Assembly (NCBI RefSeq): GCF_001949145.1
Contig: NW_019091576.1
Location: 71,289-135,288 of the forward strand
DNA: 64,000 nt
Source: Acanthaster planci
Lineage: Eukaryota; Echinodermata; Asteroidea; Valvatida; Acanthasteridae
Direction: 5' to 3'
The notes under the pieces are model-generated. The model made no database searches and was not told the DNA's origin. It was given only the letters and a program-made list of their open reading frames with translations. Position 1 is the first letter of the stretch; every line of letters begins with the position of its first letter. Below are positions 10,501 through 23,100 of this stretch, piece by piece. Position numbers and translations under genes: made by a program.

Positions 10501-12390
10501 CGCCCAGTAAAGACAGCCCAGATTGTGCGGTGTTGCATAATTTCCTTTGCTCCCGAAATTGACCCAGTGCATTGCCGATTGGCAGTGGCATCTTTTCAAA
10601 TGAGGCCGGATTAGAGTGCAGCCGTACTGTGTTGCTCATCGCTGGAGTGCTGGAGCATGTTTGTGCATGCTGATAATCCACAGGGTCTGAATGCTGTAAA
10701 CAGTGGTATACTGTTTCAAAACAATGATGGATTACCTCCGCTAATGCCAACTGAAAAATGATGGCAATTCCCAGCAGCTCAGTCTTTTGTTCCGAGTACG
10801 GTCTTTTGTTAGTATAAGGCCCAGCTACTTTGTTCGATTTCGGGCACCCCGGCTATGCATACAAACCCAAGGTATCTGGTACTGGGCAATGGCAATGGTT
10901 AATATAGCCATAAATGGCACCTCTAAATCAAGCTAAACTGAACTGGTTGGCTGGCTCTGGTGCCTGGAGAGCTGGACGTAATAGGACAGATAATGTAATG
11001 CATTTTAAACAACAGCAGCTGTTTAACATGCAGGCATCATCGGATATTCATATCCTAGGAAACTTCATAAGAATTTTCCAATGAAACTACAATGCTACAA
11101 CGGTTTCTTCCTCCGCCTTCATTTAGGTAGTACAGCTTTCCACAATTCCCTCACGATTCGTGTACTGTACATCTTGATACCATTATCTCCTCGAAACTTG
11201 GATAAGAAATATTACTTTATTATTAAAACGACATTTCTTTTGAACAGCCGACAGTTTGTAAATGCAATGAGTCGAGAACTTTCAAGAACGCATTCAATTT
11301 TTTGGCATGGCTTCGGTTCTCCGAGATTGGTCTGGCTGCACAACACTAACTGAGATCTAACCAAGGCTTAATTTCATAACACTGTGTCAGAGCCAATTCC
11401 TTGCCAACAAAGCCTGGATTAAACAGAGACTGTTAAATGCTAAATACATCAAAAGTAAGCTTTACTCTCAGACAAAAAGTTGGATAAAACAGTGACGTAA
11501 CAAAGATCTCCACGCAAAAGTAACAGTTAACACATCCATGCTCTGAGATACTGCTTAACCCTATCCCTCCTCAATCCTCCAAAATCCTTCAGGTGGTTTT
11601 GGAGGATTGAGGGTGAATGGCAAAAGTGCATGGCTCATTGTGAAGGATGCCATGCATGAAGGTCGTGGGTTAGACCTTGTGTTGCTCTTGCTTAGTCATG
11701 CATAAATTCAGCCTGATATTTCTTTTGAATCCACCGCACTGCTCAAGAATGCCATTCGCACTGCCTCAACATAATGACAGGAATTGCCAGAGGATTTTGA
11801 AGGATTGAGGCAGTAGGCACACCTCCAAGTAACATTTCCAAGAAATTTTGGAGGATTGAGGGAGAATCCAATTTTTTTCACCCACCCACATTGGAGAATT
11901 TTGGAAGATTGAGGAGGGTCCCAAACAAAAACTGCCTAGGGAGTGCATCAGATTTTCTTGCCTGAAAAAGCTGCAGGGAATGGGAGTTTTTACCTGCAAA
12001 TTCTTCACGCCGCGTTAATATGTCAACTGCAAAAATGAAAACAAGAATTCTTGAACGAGTGTGCACATCCTCCGTTTATTTATAATTCATCCAGCACCAA
12101 GTGGTTAAGCAGCATTATTATCTGCATTGGTAAACACAACTTTCAACCTAGATCAGTTAATCAGAGCTATTACATTGAAGACTGGGTTGCCTGGTTCATA
12201 GGCTGCACAGCTGTCCACCTACCTGCACCTCGTCATCTTTGCGGATGGGCATGCTGCGGACATTGTGCTTGGTCCTCAGGTCCTTGGAGAGTGGTGCACT
12301 CATCAGCTTGCGTCGGATGTGGGAGGGCGCATTGAAATGACGCTTGCGGCTCTTCCGCCGGGAGGAGGACACAAACGGATTGCGCTTCAT
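7553..12390 (-). CDS. RPL26: 60S ribosomal protein L26 (uL24)
   Basis: RPL26 is a component of the large cytosolic ribosomal subunit near the peptide exit tunnel. Minus-strand coding exons are 12223-12390 (ATG at 12390; residues 1-56), 10046-10186 (57-103) and 7553-7684 (104-146, TAA). All introns are phase 0 with GT-AG borders. The 146 aa product fits the usual 145. Signatures are [35 protein letters not shown] and [18 protein letters not shown], where the last two form the KOW region, then [18 protein letters not shown] and GIHPSK. The tail is divergent and lysine-rich ([17 protein letters not shown]). The ATG lies 6 nt inside the exon after the acceptor CTCTGCAG, as in the vertebrate gene, which implies an upstream non-coding exon. 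Intron 3 (7685-10045) carries two full TTAA/TIR elements. Intron 2 (10187-12222) carries a third plus AT-rich DNA. I saw no clear snoRNA. Confidence 0.96.
8192..8765 (+). mobile_element. TTAA-flanked TIR element, complete copy A
   Basis: This is a complete 574 bp copy with TTAA at both ends. The left end reads TTAACCACTTCCTGCTGGG and the right end CCCAGCAGCAAGGGGTTAA. These are imperfect inverted repeats of each other. There is no ORF of note. TTAA target duplication with TIRs starting CC points to a non-autonomous piggyBac-like (or Kolobok-like) DNA transposon. The superfamily is inferred, because no transposase is present. It sits in RPL26 intron 3. Confidence 0.82.
9301..9950 (+). mobile_element. 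TTAA-flanked TIR element, copy B with internal insert
   Basis: The left end is TTAACCACTTGTTGCCGGGG and the right end is GGCAGCATGCAGTTAA. At about 650 bp it is longer than the other copies. A block of about 70 bp at 9785-9850, bounded by GACCCTAAC and GTTAGGGTTGA, interrupts the otherwise conserved tail. It sits in RPL26 intron 3. Confidence 0.78.
10304..10902 (-). mobile_element. TTAA/TIR element, copy C, degenerate ends
   Basis: Minus-oriented copy in RPL26 intron 2. The interior is well matched: TTTTCAAGAC, TTTACACCCACACGAATGACTG, GCCCAGATTGTGCGGTGTT and the paired AGTCTTTTGTT boxes. The termini have decayed: about TTTAAATACTTCC on the left and GGCAATGGTTAA on the right. Confidence 0.7.
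11565..11920. repeat. Scattered short repeat, GGAGGATTGAGG type
   Basis: At least four versions of TTTTGGAGGATTGAGG occur here: near 11598, 11795, 11852 and 11898. One opposite-strand copy at 11570 forms a hairpin with its neighbour (CCTCAATCCTCCAAAA / TTTTGGAGGATTGAGG). The stretch is in RPL26 intron 2 and its function is unknown. Confidence 0.6.
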
Positions 12391-12800
12391 GATGCCCTGC
12401 AGAGAGCGGAAGAAATGACAGCAAGTAAGAAATGTTACACATACGGGATACATGAAATGTTGCATTGTCTTCAACAGTAACAAACATCATTTCATGATGT
12501 AGCCCCAGAGCATTCCATATTAACTCTAACTCCCGATCGCTGACCGATGCCAAACACAGTTGGGGTCTGTTTGGTCTGGGAACGAATTAGCATTATTATG
12601 TGGATCCCCAGAGCATGACAATGCCAATGAACGTTGATGAATGATGAACCAAAGTGCATACAATGCTTGGGATCGAGTGTGAACTCATTGCCAGACATAG
12701 CGCATGGCATGTGTGGAGCGCACACCCATGAAAATACCCAACAGCTGTTGTTTTTGACACATTCGTTGCATTCACATATACATCATTTTACATGTACATA

Positions 12801-13580
12801 CATGTACCTAGCCCCACTAGTGTGGTACAGACTCTCACTCCCGATCCATCCTTAGCCACACATCAGTATGCGCAATTTCATGTCGGCGTATAGAACATTT
12901 TCGGCACACCCACTTATCATCGTGGGCGCAATTTCTTTTGCACACAAACAAGATCCTTGACCTTTCCATTTTCTACAAACCATTTATTGAATGATTTCAC
13001 TCACATTATTCAGGTATTTTCCAGTCTTTTTGCCTTTATCCATTCAATCTAACGGGCTCGCTCTCTCGGTCGCCATCTTTAAAATAAGATCGTTGAACAA
13101 TACGTCACTTGACCTCTCATCGTCTCAATGGCCGTTCCATGTCAAGACATCTAAACTGCTGCCAAAGTTTTGGAAGAGCACACTGGAACATGTAGTATCT
13201 TATCGCTCAGTCCATTTATTACACACGTCTAGACATGGAACAGCCTTCCAGATGATGAGAGGTCAAGTGACGTGTTGTTCAACGATCTTATTTTAAAGAT
13301 GGCGACTGAGAGAGCGAGCCCGTTAGATTGAATGGATAAAGGCAAAAAGACTGGAAAATACCTGAATAACGTGAGTGAAATCATTCAATAACTGGTTTTT
13401 AGAAAACGGAAAGGTCAAGGATCATGTTTGTGTGCAAAAGAAATTGCGCCCACGATGATAAGTGGGTGCGCCGAAAATGTTCAGTACGCTGACACGAAAT
13501 TGCGCATACGGATGTGTGGCCGAGGATGGATTGGGAGTGAGAGTCCGTGCCACACTAGTAGTGGGGCTAACATGTACCAG
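12801..13580. repeat. Large inverted duplication spanning the RPL26 promoter and first exon
   Basis: Two near-identical arms of about 350 bp, 12801-13150 and 13227-13580, flank a unique centre of about 76 bp. By eye they differ only by scattered substitutions and small indels. Each arm, read outward from the centre, contains AAAGATGGCGAC (a YY1-type element typical of ribosomal-protein gene starts) and then a GTGAGTG splice donor about 75 nt later. The left arm faces RPL26 and the right arm faces ACADSB, so the structure looks like a duplicated divergent promoter and first exon. Confidence 0.85.
13005..13085 (-). promoter_or_regulatory. RPL26: Probable RPL26 non-coding first exon and start region
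   Basis: On the minus strand AAAGATGGCGACCGAGAGAG (13078 downward) is followed by the donor AATAAT|gtgagtg, with the exon edge at 13005. Splicing to the acceptor at 12397 would give a leader ending GGCATC-ATG. RPL26 in vertebrates also has an untranslated first exon, and the AAGATGGC element near the start is usual for ribosomal-protein genes. The exact start site is uncertain. A 10-codon upstream ORF begins at the ATG inside the element. All this rests on motifs and gene architecture, not on transcripts. Confidence 0.55.
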
Positions 13581-14197
13581 GCTTCATTATGAGTGATACA
13601 CAGTCGCTGATGAAACAGCAGTTTTGATCACCGTTTCTAATGCTGTTTTTACATGTTAAGTGCAATGTCCAAGTAGTACAATACAGATATTTCGTATGCT
13701 TTCGTTAGGCCTACTTATATCACTCTATGGACGATAATCAATACACTAACACTGATGAAACGATCACAAGAATCATTTAATTATAAATGCATTTCTTGCA
13801 GCTAAAATTTGTCAATTTATGGTTAACACAGTCTTTATAGATCAGACCTTACACTCAATTTAATAAAACTATATGATGCAAATTTATATCTGAGATATTT
13901 TTCGATTGAAAATTGGGAATGTCACACACTCACTGGACCTCAGAGGTGGCAATGAAAAAGAGAGCTACATACCTCCTTTTCAGAGTCTTCGGCATGTTAG
14001 GCAGGATAACTCGAAACGTACAGTACATGTACTTGCAAATGCAGCGTAACAATGTGAGAACAAGGTTGAAACAACGACCAGCCGTGATCGAAAGGGACAT
14101 ATCGCCTATGGCTATCAAATCCACATTACAAGAACTCTGCAGCCTTAGCCACAAACCTGGTTCGGACACGGCCTGTCTTAAAGGTCTGTACACAATC

Positions 14198-17100
14198 ATG
14201 GCCGCTAGATTACTCAACAGAGCCTGGGTAGGTTTAACCATTTTGTCTCAAAACAACTTTAGTCGGGGAATATGAAACAGAGGGCAAGGGTTATAGTAGA
14301 AAGTAGAGATGGGGAAGCGTCTGATGAGTATATTAATAGATAGGGCTCGTTTCCCAGTTTCCACTTGTCACCATTCATGTCATTCATCACTGTCATTGTG
14401 ACGCCCCAACTACTAGTATAGCATAACTAGGCTTAGTCCCAACTGTAGTGCTGCAGTTGGGCTGGCCCAACTATTGTTCGACCAATGTCTATGGCAAATG
14501 TCTCAACATTATCCAAGTCAATGTGTCTCACACTTGACACAATTCATCATCCAAAATCTAGCCCTATGACCAATGACATTACATTTGTAAACAATATGAC
14601 TTTGGCACATGCTGGGCACATCATGCACACAGGACCTCTCTGCCGTAGTTGGGCTCGCCCATGGCTGGCCCAATTGTAGCACTCTAGTTGGGACGGGCCC
14701 AACTATAGTTGGGACTTATGCTATACATGTAGTTGGGGCGTAACATCATTCATGGACATGTCGGTGATTGTCACTAGCCATTGCTAGCCTGGGAAATGTA
14801 AATTTGGGGGCCCTGTCCTACAATAAAAAGGGAGAGTTAGCTACATTTTAGCTTTTGAATTTACCTTGGGAGATGACTGTGACATCATGCTCAATAACTG
14901 TATGGTTAATGTCAAAAAGGGTAGGGTTTTGAGGGACATTTTGAGGGGAAGCTATGAGCAGTGTTTTAACACATGACACATGGTGGATTGAAATCTGCAT
15001 TGTTAGTTTACCAGTAAGAAATTCTCATTTTCTCACAATTTTCAATTTGAAATTTCCACAAATTAGGGTCAGCGCAATAAAGAGAGTGAGTGTTGCCTTT
15101 GTTTTTTGGGTGTGACTTACCAGTTTTGCAAGATTAAAATGTAAAAAACTGGGGGGTTCCCAAGTATATTATCCCGCTAGCCCAGGATGGACGACGTCTA
15201 CATTGCATTATGACTGCAATGAAGACGTCGTCCAACCTTGGCTATATGGTCACCATGGTCACTTCTACATGTTCTAACTTTCGGTTTACACCAGCAATAG
15301 CATAGCAAGCCAGGTAACGTGTAGGCTGGTAGGCCTACGTAGCTAGCGTTACACTATTTGTAGCATAGGCCTACAGGCTTACTCAGCCTACTGTAGCTGG
15401 TACCGCGCATGATTATTTACAGGGGCCTTACTCCCCGTCTTCCAGAACCATATACAGACAACACTAATTCTCCTTTAAAATATTATAACAGCCATCAGGA
15501 ACTGAGAAAGTGATATTTAGCTTGTCCTAAAAGTGAAATTTATCTAAGAAAATTTTGAAGCATTTACTAAGTCTTAGAAAACACTTCTAGTTTTTCAGTC
15601 CCATAAGTTTGTGCACAGGGGCATAAAGTGTTGTCCGTATATGGAACTCTTTCCCTGAGCTGTACATGCAGGTTTGCGGGTACACCATGCAAACTACAAG
15701 CATCTCTTCAGAAGGGGTTTGGTTCTGAGAAACTACCAAACTATGAAACTGACAGTATTGCTTACGATTGTTGAAGACTTTATTGGCTGTGACACAAATG
15801 TGTTTGACCTCCTGCATGACGTACATGTACATGTTTTGAAATTGATTTACAGCAGCTGTCGCAGATAGGCAAATCACCTTGCCTGAAAGACTTTCTGACT
15901 TCCAGATCAACATGCCATCAGATAAGAAGTATAAACACTCCCCTAGCAAGGACCCGGTCTACAGTGACTGACCCTAACCAACGCCCAGTTCCTGGGGGCA
16001 GTCAGGCACGGCGGCTACCTGGAAATCAACTTTCTGAGGATGAACTGATGATGAAGGAAATGGTGGCGAAATTTGCCAAGGAGCAGATCAGTCCGTTGGT
16101 CAGAGAGATGGACGAAAAAGGAGAGACAGACATGGGCATTATTCAGGCACTGTTTGACAATGGAGTAAGAAAGTCACCTTAATTCTTATACCCTATAGTT
16201 CTGCATGGTATTTTATTTATTTATTTCTGATGTTTATCCAGGGTAACCTATTCACCATAGGGTGGTCTCTGACATAACATAAAAAAAAACACATGTACAG
16301 TGAACAAATTAAATAAATTAAAAAATGAATTAACAAAATAAAAATTAAATATAACTTAGAATTATATCTTTAAAAAAATAACATTAAAACTGTTGAAGAG
16401 CTGATTTTAGAGAATGTTTAAAAATGCCAAGTGATGGTGGCGATTTCACAGATTGGTCCAAATTATTCCACACTGATATCAAAGTGAGCAAAGGGCTGTG
16501 TCTTAGACATTCAGAATTAAATTTTGGTACAAATAGTGAACTTATGGCATGCCGCGTATTATAATTGTGGATCTGGTTAGTTGGAGTTAAACGGTCCTTG
16601 AAATAAGCTGGTGCCAAATTATGCATACACTTGTACATTACAACGGCACAATGGTTCAATGGCATCCATTTTAGCTCACGAAATAAATCAGTTAATGGAG
16701 TATTGTAACCCTTACTCAAGATAATTCTAGCAGCTCGTTTATAAAGTTTCTCAAGCTTACTTATATATATATAACGGGTTTTTTTTAACGGTTTTCTCAA
16801 GCTTGTTATTACACTGTATGTGTCTGGAACGCATTAGACCAAATCTGGGCGCAGTAATCGAAGTGAGGCTGGACAAATGATTTGTTGCGTAGCAGCAAGG
16901 AATCGGTCGGAATATAAGGCTTGAACCTTCGAAGCATACATAATTTGGATTGGAGAGATTTACAAACTTTCTGGACCTGGTCATGCCAATTCAATTCTTC
17001 ATCTATTAAAAGCCCAAGGCACTTGGCTACTTTCACACATTTTAAGACATTACCACAAACACTAACGCTAAAGTTGTCGACAGATTTTAGCTTAGCCCTG

Positions 17101-20100
17101 GAACCGATTAGCATAACAGCAGTTTTGTCGAGATTAATTACAAGCTGATTTTCATTTATCGAGTTCATGACTTGAGTGACAGCTTGAAGCAATTTGTTTT
17201 CTATTTCATGAACATCCTTGCCACTTGCAGATAATGTAGTGTCATCTGCATACATATCAATTACACCTTCAGTGACAGAGTCAGGCATATCATTGACATA
17301 AATAGAGAAAAGTAGCAGTCCCAGGATAGACCCTTGGGGAACTCCTGTACAAATATTTAAAAGACAAGAATTTTCACCTCTAAAAAAGACTCTGAGTGCG
17401 ATCCGAAAGATATGAATGGACCCATTTAACAGTTTTGTCAGAACACCCCAATAATCTCAGCTTTCTTAACATTGATTCATGGTTGACCGTGTCAAATGCC
17501 TTTCGCAAGTTAATGAAAGCGACACCTGTTAAGTTACCATCGTCAGTGTTTTGGGACCACAGATTGACAAGTTTAGCCAAGGCTGTGGTGGTTGAGTGGG
17601 ATTGTCTAAAACCAGACTGGTTAGAGTGCAAAAACACATGATCGGAAATGAATTGCGAAAGTTGAATGTGAACGGCCCTTTCAAGGATTTTACTTATAAG
17701 TGGAAGTATTGAAATTGGTCTGTAGTTACCGAAGATGGAAGTATCATCAGACTTATGTAATTGATTGATCGGGCAATAATAATTTGAGAAGATTAACGCT
17801 GATGCCATCATCACCCGTAGCTTTACCTCGAGTTCATCATTCTAATCTCGTTAGTTACAAAATCAACAAAAACTGGTTCTAAGGTAAAAACATCGTCCGA
17901 TTCACTGTTGGTATTGTGAGTTTTAGAATGGTTACGTGATACTTCTGCACAGATTTTGGCAACGGATGAGACAAAATGCTGATTAAAAGCTTCAGCTATC
18001 ACATATTGGCCCATTTGTCAAGTTTTCTGTATCAGTAAAGCTAGTTAAAATGTTGTCAGTTTAATCATCTGGAAAAGTTTGTTACAATTTGGCCGACAAC
18101 ATTGACATGTATTTGTATCACAACTGAAGACTTAAGTCATGCTTTGACAATGACTGGCTCCTGAAAGATGTAAAATACGTGCATATCACCAAGAGAAAAT
18201 ACTTCCCACTTCACCTTCAGCTTCTGTGAGATTGCGAGGCTGAATCTCATTTGAATGCGTTTGTCGCTGCAGCTTGTACACATTGACCGAACACTGACTT
18301 GTTGCAAAAAAGTTCAGTATCATTTGGGCAAAAGATGAACGGGTATGAGCAATGTTAAGCAGGAACGACAAAAGCACAAGTTTAGTTTATGCATTCTGAT
18401 ACCTCTTCAGCATTCAATGTTTGAAGGCAAAGTGTACAAGCCACACTGGCACTGCTGTACTGCAGCTTGGGGAAGAAATCTAGAGATGCACAGTGAAAAA
18501 GATTTAATGGTCAGTGTTTAGAGGAGGGAATCGACCCAGAAAATTACATTTTAGTGAAACCTACAGAATATGCATGTAGCAAACAAAAACAAGATGAACC
18601 AAAATAAATTTGTTTTTGAAAAATAAAGACAGTTTTAGGGGACTGTTTCACTTCCCTACCTTCATGTCCTACTCAAAGCAATGCATGTAAAATGCCCAAA
18701 AGTATAGCCTTTAGGAAGGCCATCAAAGGTTGCCTTAAAAACTTCTAAATTGTTGCCCCATCCCCTTACCCCAACCCCTGAAAATCTGACTCGGGATCCA
18801 CCCTTTGGAGCTAAAAAACCATTGGACATCTCCATCTGGTTGGAATTCAAACCTTGCATGTCACAGATGCGAGGGATAGGAAGGTTCCCTCACTCTAACT
18901 TGCTTCCTACACGTATTTACATGCATGGAATCCATTGGTAGTTACTGCTTCATGTTGCATTGTAGCTGATGGGCACTGAAATTCCCGAGGTGTACGGTGG
19001 TCCAGCAGCTTCATTCTTCCAGTCTAACATCATCATTGAGGAGTTGGCTAAGGTAGACGCGTCCATTGCCGTCTGCAATGACGTCCATAACACCCTTGTT
19101 ACCACGCTCATACTCCAGCACGGCACTGAGGAACAGAAAAGGAAATACTTCCCGAGACTGATGACCGACACGGTATGTTTTTATCAAAAGTAATGCTGAT
19201 AAATCTCAGTACTAAAGTGTTTGGTGCACAAAGACCCCCTACCACCACCAGTGAACAAGAGAGATGCTGGACTGACTGTCTTGGTTTCTGCCTCCATAAT
19301 TGTTTGGAGTTAGTCCTATAGGGATTTCAAAGGACCCGGGAGCAGACTATCTGCCTTAAACTAAAGCAAGGAACAGCATGCATCAACCAGGGAAGTGCAC
19401 ATTGGCCAGCAATGGATAAGCCTAAAGGCAAGAAGTAAAAGTACTGTCTAGCTGTTCGTTACCTTTTAAAGGTGAAGGACTGAAAAAAATGAACATGCCA
19501 CTTATATATTGTTGTATGTGGTAGGGCTCTTAAATTCAGCTGTTGGATTTTTTTTTGCCTAAAGAGATATAAAGAGGTATCTTTGCAGGGGTTTGAGTGG
19601 CAGACACTGGACCAAGATGACCACAGTCTAAGTAGAGTATCAAATTCAACAACATAATATAAACAGATCCTAAATTGTAAAACAGTGGGCATTGCTTATG
19701 GATTTATTGAAAGGGTATTGTCAGTGAAAAGGAACTGTTTGTTGATCTGCCTGCTTTGTTTTTTTCTTTGTCCACTAACTCTTGTCCTGTAGGTTGGTAG
19801 TTTCTGTCTGTCTGAGGCTAATGCAGGCAGCGATGCCTTTGCCTTGGAAAGCAAGGCCATCCAGGATGGAGATTTCTATTTCATCAGTGGCAGCAAGATG
19901 TGGATAACCAGTGCAGCTTTTGCTGGCGTCTTCCTCGTCATGGCTAATGTGGACTTAAGTGCAGTGAGTTGTACACCCACAATATTTGTTAAGGAAAAAA
20001 GTCCTTTTCCTATGAATTTGTCTTATGCAAAGCCAGAGCTGTTCCAAAAGGTAAACTATACAGCCTTAGGAAAAGATCTAAAGAACTGAACACTATACAC

Positions 20101-23100
20101 AACCCACTGAAGGTTGCCTTGAGTGCAGTTACATGCACATGAGCGACAAAAGAATATCTGAACCTTTAAGTTTTGTAAAATGTTCATATTCATTTACATG
20201 TATGTACGTGTTAATGTTTGTGAAAAAGGTAATGTGACTTTTTTCCTTGATCGAAACGAGAAATGAATAAGAAAAGTTGGCCTTCTTGTAGCATTATGCC
20301 TGTTCTTCGACAAAATACATGTATGTCAGAGGAATTTGTCAGTCCCTGTAGCGGGACATTTTAATTTGTAATTTGTTAGTACCATTCAAAGATTCCTTTG
20401 TTGTTCTCATTTTCCTCAGAACTATAAGGTAAAAACATCAAGAGAGAGATGCATGTATAACAAAACAATTGGTGACTGCTGTGATGGGGGATATAACATT
20501 TGGAACACCCTTAGGTAGGTATAGCGCCCTCAGCCTTATCTTGGGCGATGTGCATCCCTTGAGTTTTCAAAATGTCATATCCCATGTCACAGAAGTCAAC
20601 AATTGTTGAATGCTATGCTTGCGTACTGCATTTAGAGGACATCAGTTGGAATTTATTTCATCATATTTCATCTTAATGATACGCACTAGTTCAAGTGCTT
20701 GTTTCAGTGTAGGGAAATGAGGAGTTACATGTACACGTAGCATTCTAGTCATCTATGTCTGGATTCTCCCCACTATTACAGGGTTACCGAGGCATCACAA
20801 CATTCATCGTGGACAGAGACACAGAGGGACTGACAGTAGGCAAGAAGGAGGACAAGCTGGGCCTCAGAGCCTCACCCACCTGTGAAGTCCACTTTGACAA
20901 TGTGCGGGTGAGTTTAAACAATCCAAGTTTGCATGATGGTGAGTCTGGGACTTGGGCTGGAGTCTTTGACCTGAATTATAATCCAGAGCTTGATTATGAT
21001 GCCTTGTGACTCCTGAGACACAAATTTTGATTGACAGTGGCTTAGCTGAGATACAATCGAAGTGTCCCTCTGTCAGTCTGCAATTTTTTGGCTGATGTTC
21101 AGTGGTAGTGATCTTGGGTGGTGGGGTTAGGGGTAAGTCTGAGTCCAAACTAATATTTGAATATTTGGTTTTCCAAATTCCCTAAGAAACTAGAAACCAA
21201 ATGTACTCATTTTTACTAAACGTAAATCAGAAAACCTTTGCAAAAGTGTCATCTGGAAACATGCTTGTTGGAATGCAATTTTACCATCAAATAATTGAAA
21301 TTATCCCCCTTTTTATTTTACTGATTTTCACCATCGAACAATCAATTTTCGAAAATAAATAATAGATAAACGATCGAATATCTGAATACTCAAATAGTCT
21401 GCACCAACCCAAGGAGGGGGAGGCATTTTCAATTTGTCTTCTTTGCCTCACCCCTGTTCTTCCCCCCTCTGCCCTCTTTCCCCAGAAATCAAACAAAGGA
21501 GAAAAAAAAAGAAATTTAAAAAAGAAAAGGTAAAAGAAAACGAACACCAGAGACCTGAAGTTATTGTTTTACTGTACATCGATACATATTCAGCAAGTTC
21601 AGACCACACACATAGCATAAACCACCACCTGCGTGCCTTGGGCCACTGCCAGTGGATGTGTGTGCACGCACACTACATGTAATTCCCCCATTTGCTTTGC
21701 CCACATGTAAAGTCCAATAAGTCTGTTGAGGTGGACCGGTTGATCTTGACCTTGGCCACTGTACATGTACATGACCTGCTGTATGCAATACTGCTCTATG
21801 GCGACCCCCAGCATTTTGCAAAATATTGTTCAAATGACTCTTACGAGTTAGTATATACATGTATATGACATTTGGCTATATAAGCAACAGTTGGATTCAC
21901 TGTATTTTTTCCTTTTTTGGCCAAACTGATAATGACTGTGAGTGGTTGAGACGTGATCCTCCGAAACAGCCCTGCATACATGAATATGTATTGGAGTGTT
22001 TTAAACAGCACTCCCCTGTATGAAAATGAGGTGCAGCCCAGGCCCCAATCCCTAATTCCCATTTGCACCTACCCCCTTCTCCTATCCCCACTCGTCAAAT
22101 TTTTCCCCACAACTGGTGTGTTTGCACTTCCTTCCCCCAGATTATTTCTTTTCCCCCTCACTTTCCTTATTCCTGTTGCACAGTCTGGCAGCACCTCTGC
22201 TGATGTCTCCCTTTAATAGACCGTATTTGTGGGGGACCCAATTTCAGTCAGATTCCCCAACATAGTATATTCATTTGAAAACGTTAAACTTAAGAGAAAA
22301 GTCATTCTGACCCCCCAAAATCACCTGGTACCATCCCGCTAAGGATGTCAAATGTATACAATATGTTCAGGAATACAACTGATATTGGGTCCCCATGACC
22401 ACAGCCCATTGTCGTTCATCCTTTCCTCATTACGGTATCTTGCCATCGATATGCACAAATACGCATTCGCGTCAGAAGACTTTTTGTGTAGTATTTGACG
22501 TCAGAATTTCTATTTGTCATGATTGTGAAGTGTAAAATCTGTCCAAAGTAAGAGAAACAGCATGATTACTGTGTGGACTCTCCTGGTTAATACCTCAATA
22601 TTGCAGCATTTCATGACACCCGTCACATTGGCAAAATTCGCTGTGCATACAACATGATTGATATCCAGACTGGGGACGCACAATGCATTCAAGGAACTTA
22701 TAGGGGATAATAATCATGCTTATCTTGTCATCTTCAGGTGCACAAGAGTCAGATATTGGGGCAAATTGGACACGGGTACAAGTATGCCATCAGTATGCTG
22801 AATGAAGGCCGGATTGGAATCGCTGCCCAAGTAAGAACAATTAACTACCTGCATGTATACTCCGATGAAATACAGAATAATGCTTATTTTTGGTAAGGAA
22901 ACTTCAACAACCTTTTCCTAAAATCACAAAAACTGTTTTCTCCTTCTTTCCTGGTACAGATGGTTGGGCTAGCACAAGGTGCATTGGATAACACCATTCC
23001 TTACCTGATGGAACGCAAACAGTTTAAACAACCCCTATGGGACTTCCAGGTAAACCAAACTCCATGCTAGGAAAATTGGCTAAATTCAAAATACTTGCTT

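Noticed and set aside
10187-12222. Intronic box C/D snoRNA in RPL26 intron 2
   Set aside because: Looked for on the minus strand. Only a near-miss C box around 11036 and no paired D box or terminal stem.
13930-14241. 103-codon minus-strand ORF
   Set aside because: Antisense shadow of the ACADSB first-exon region. No homology.
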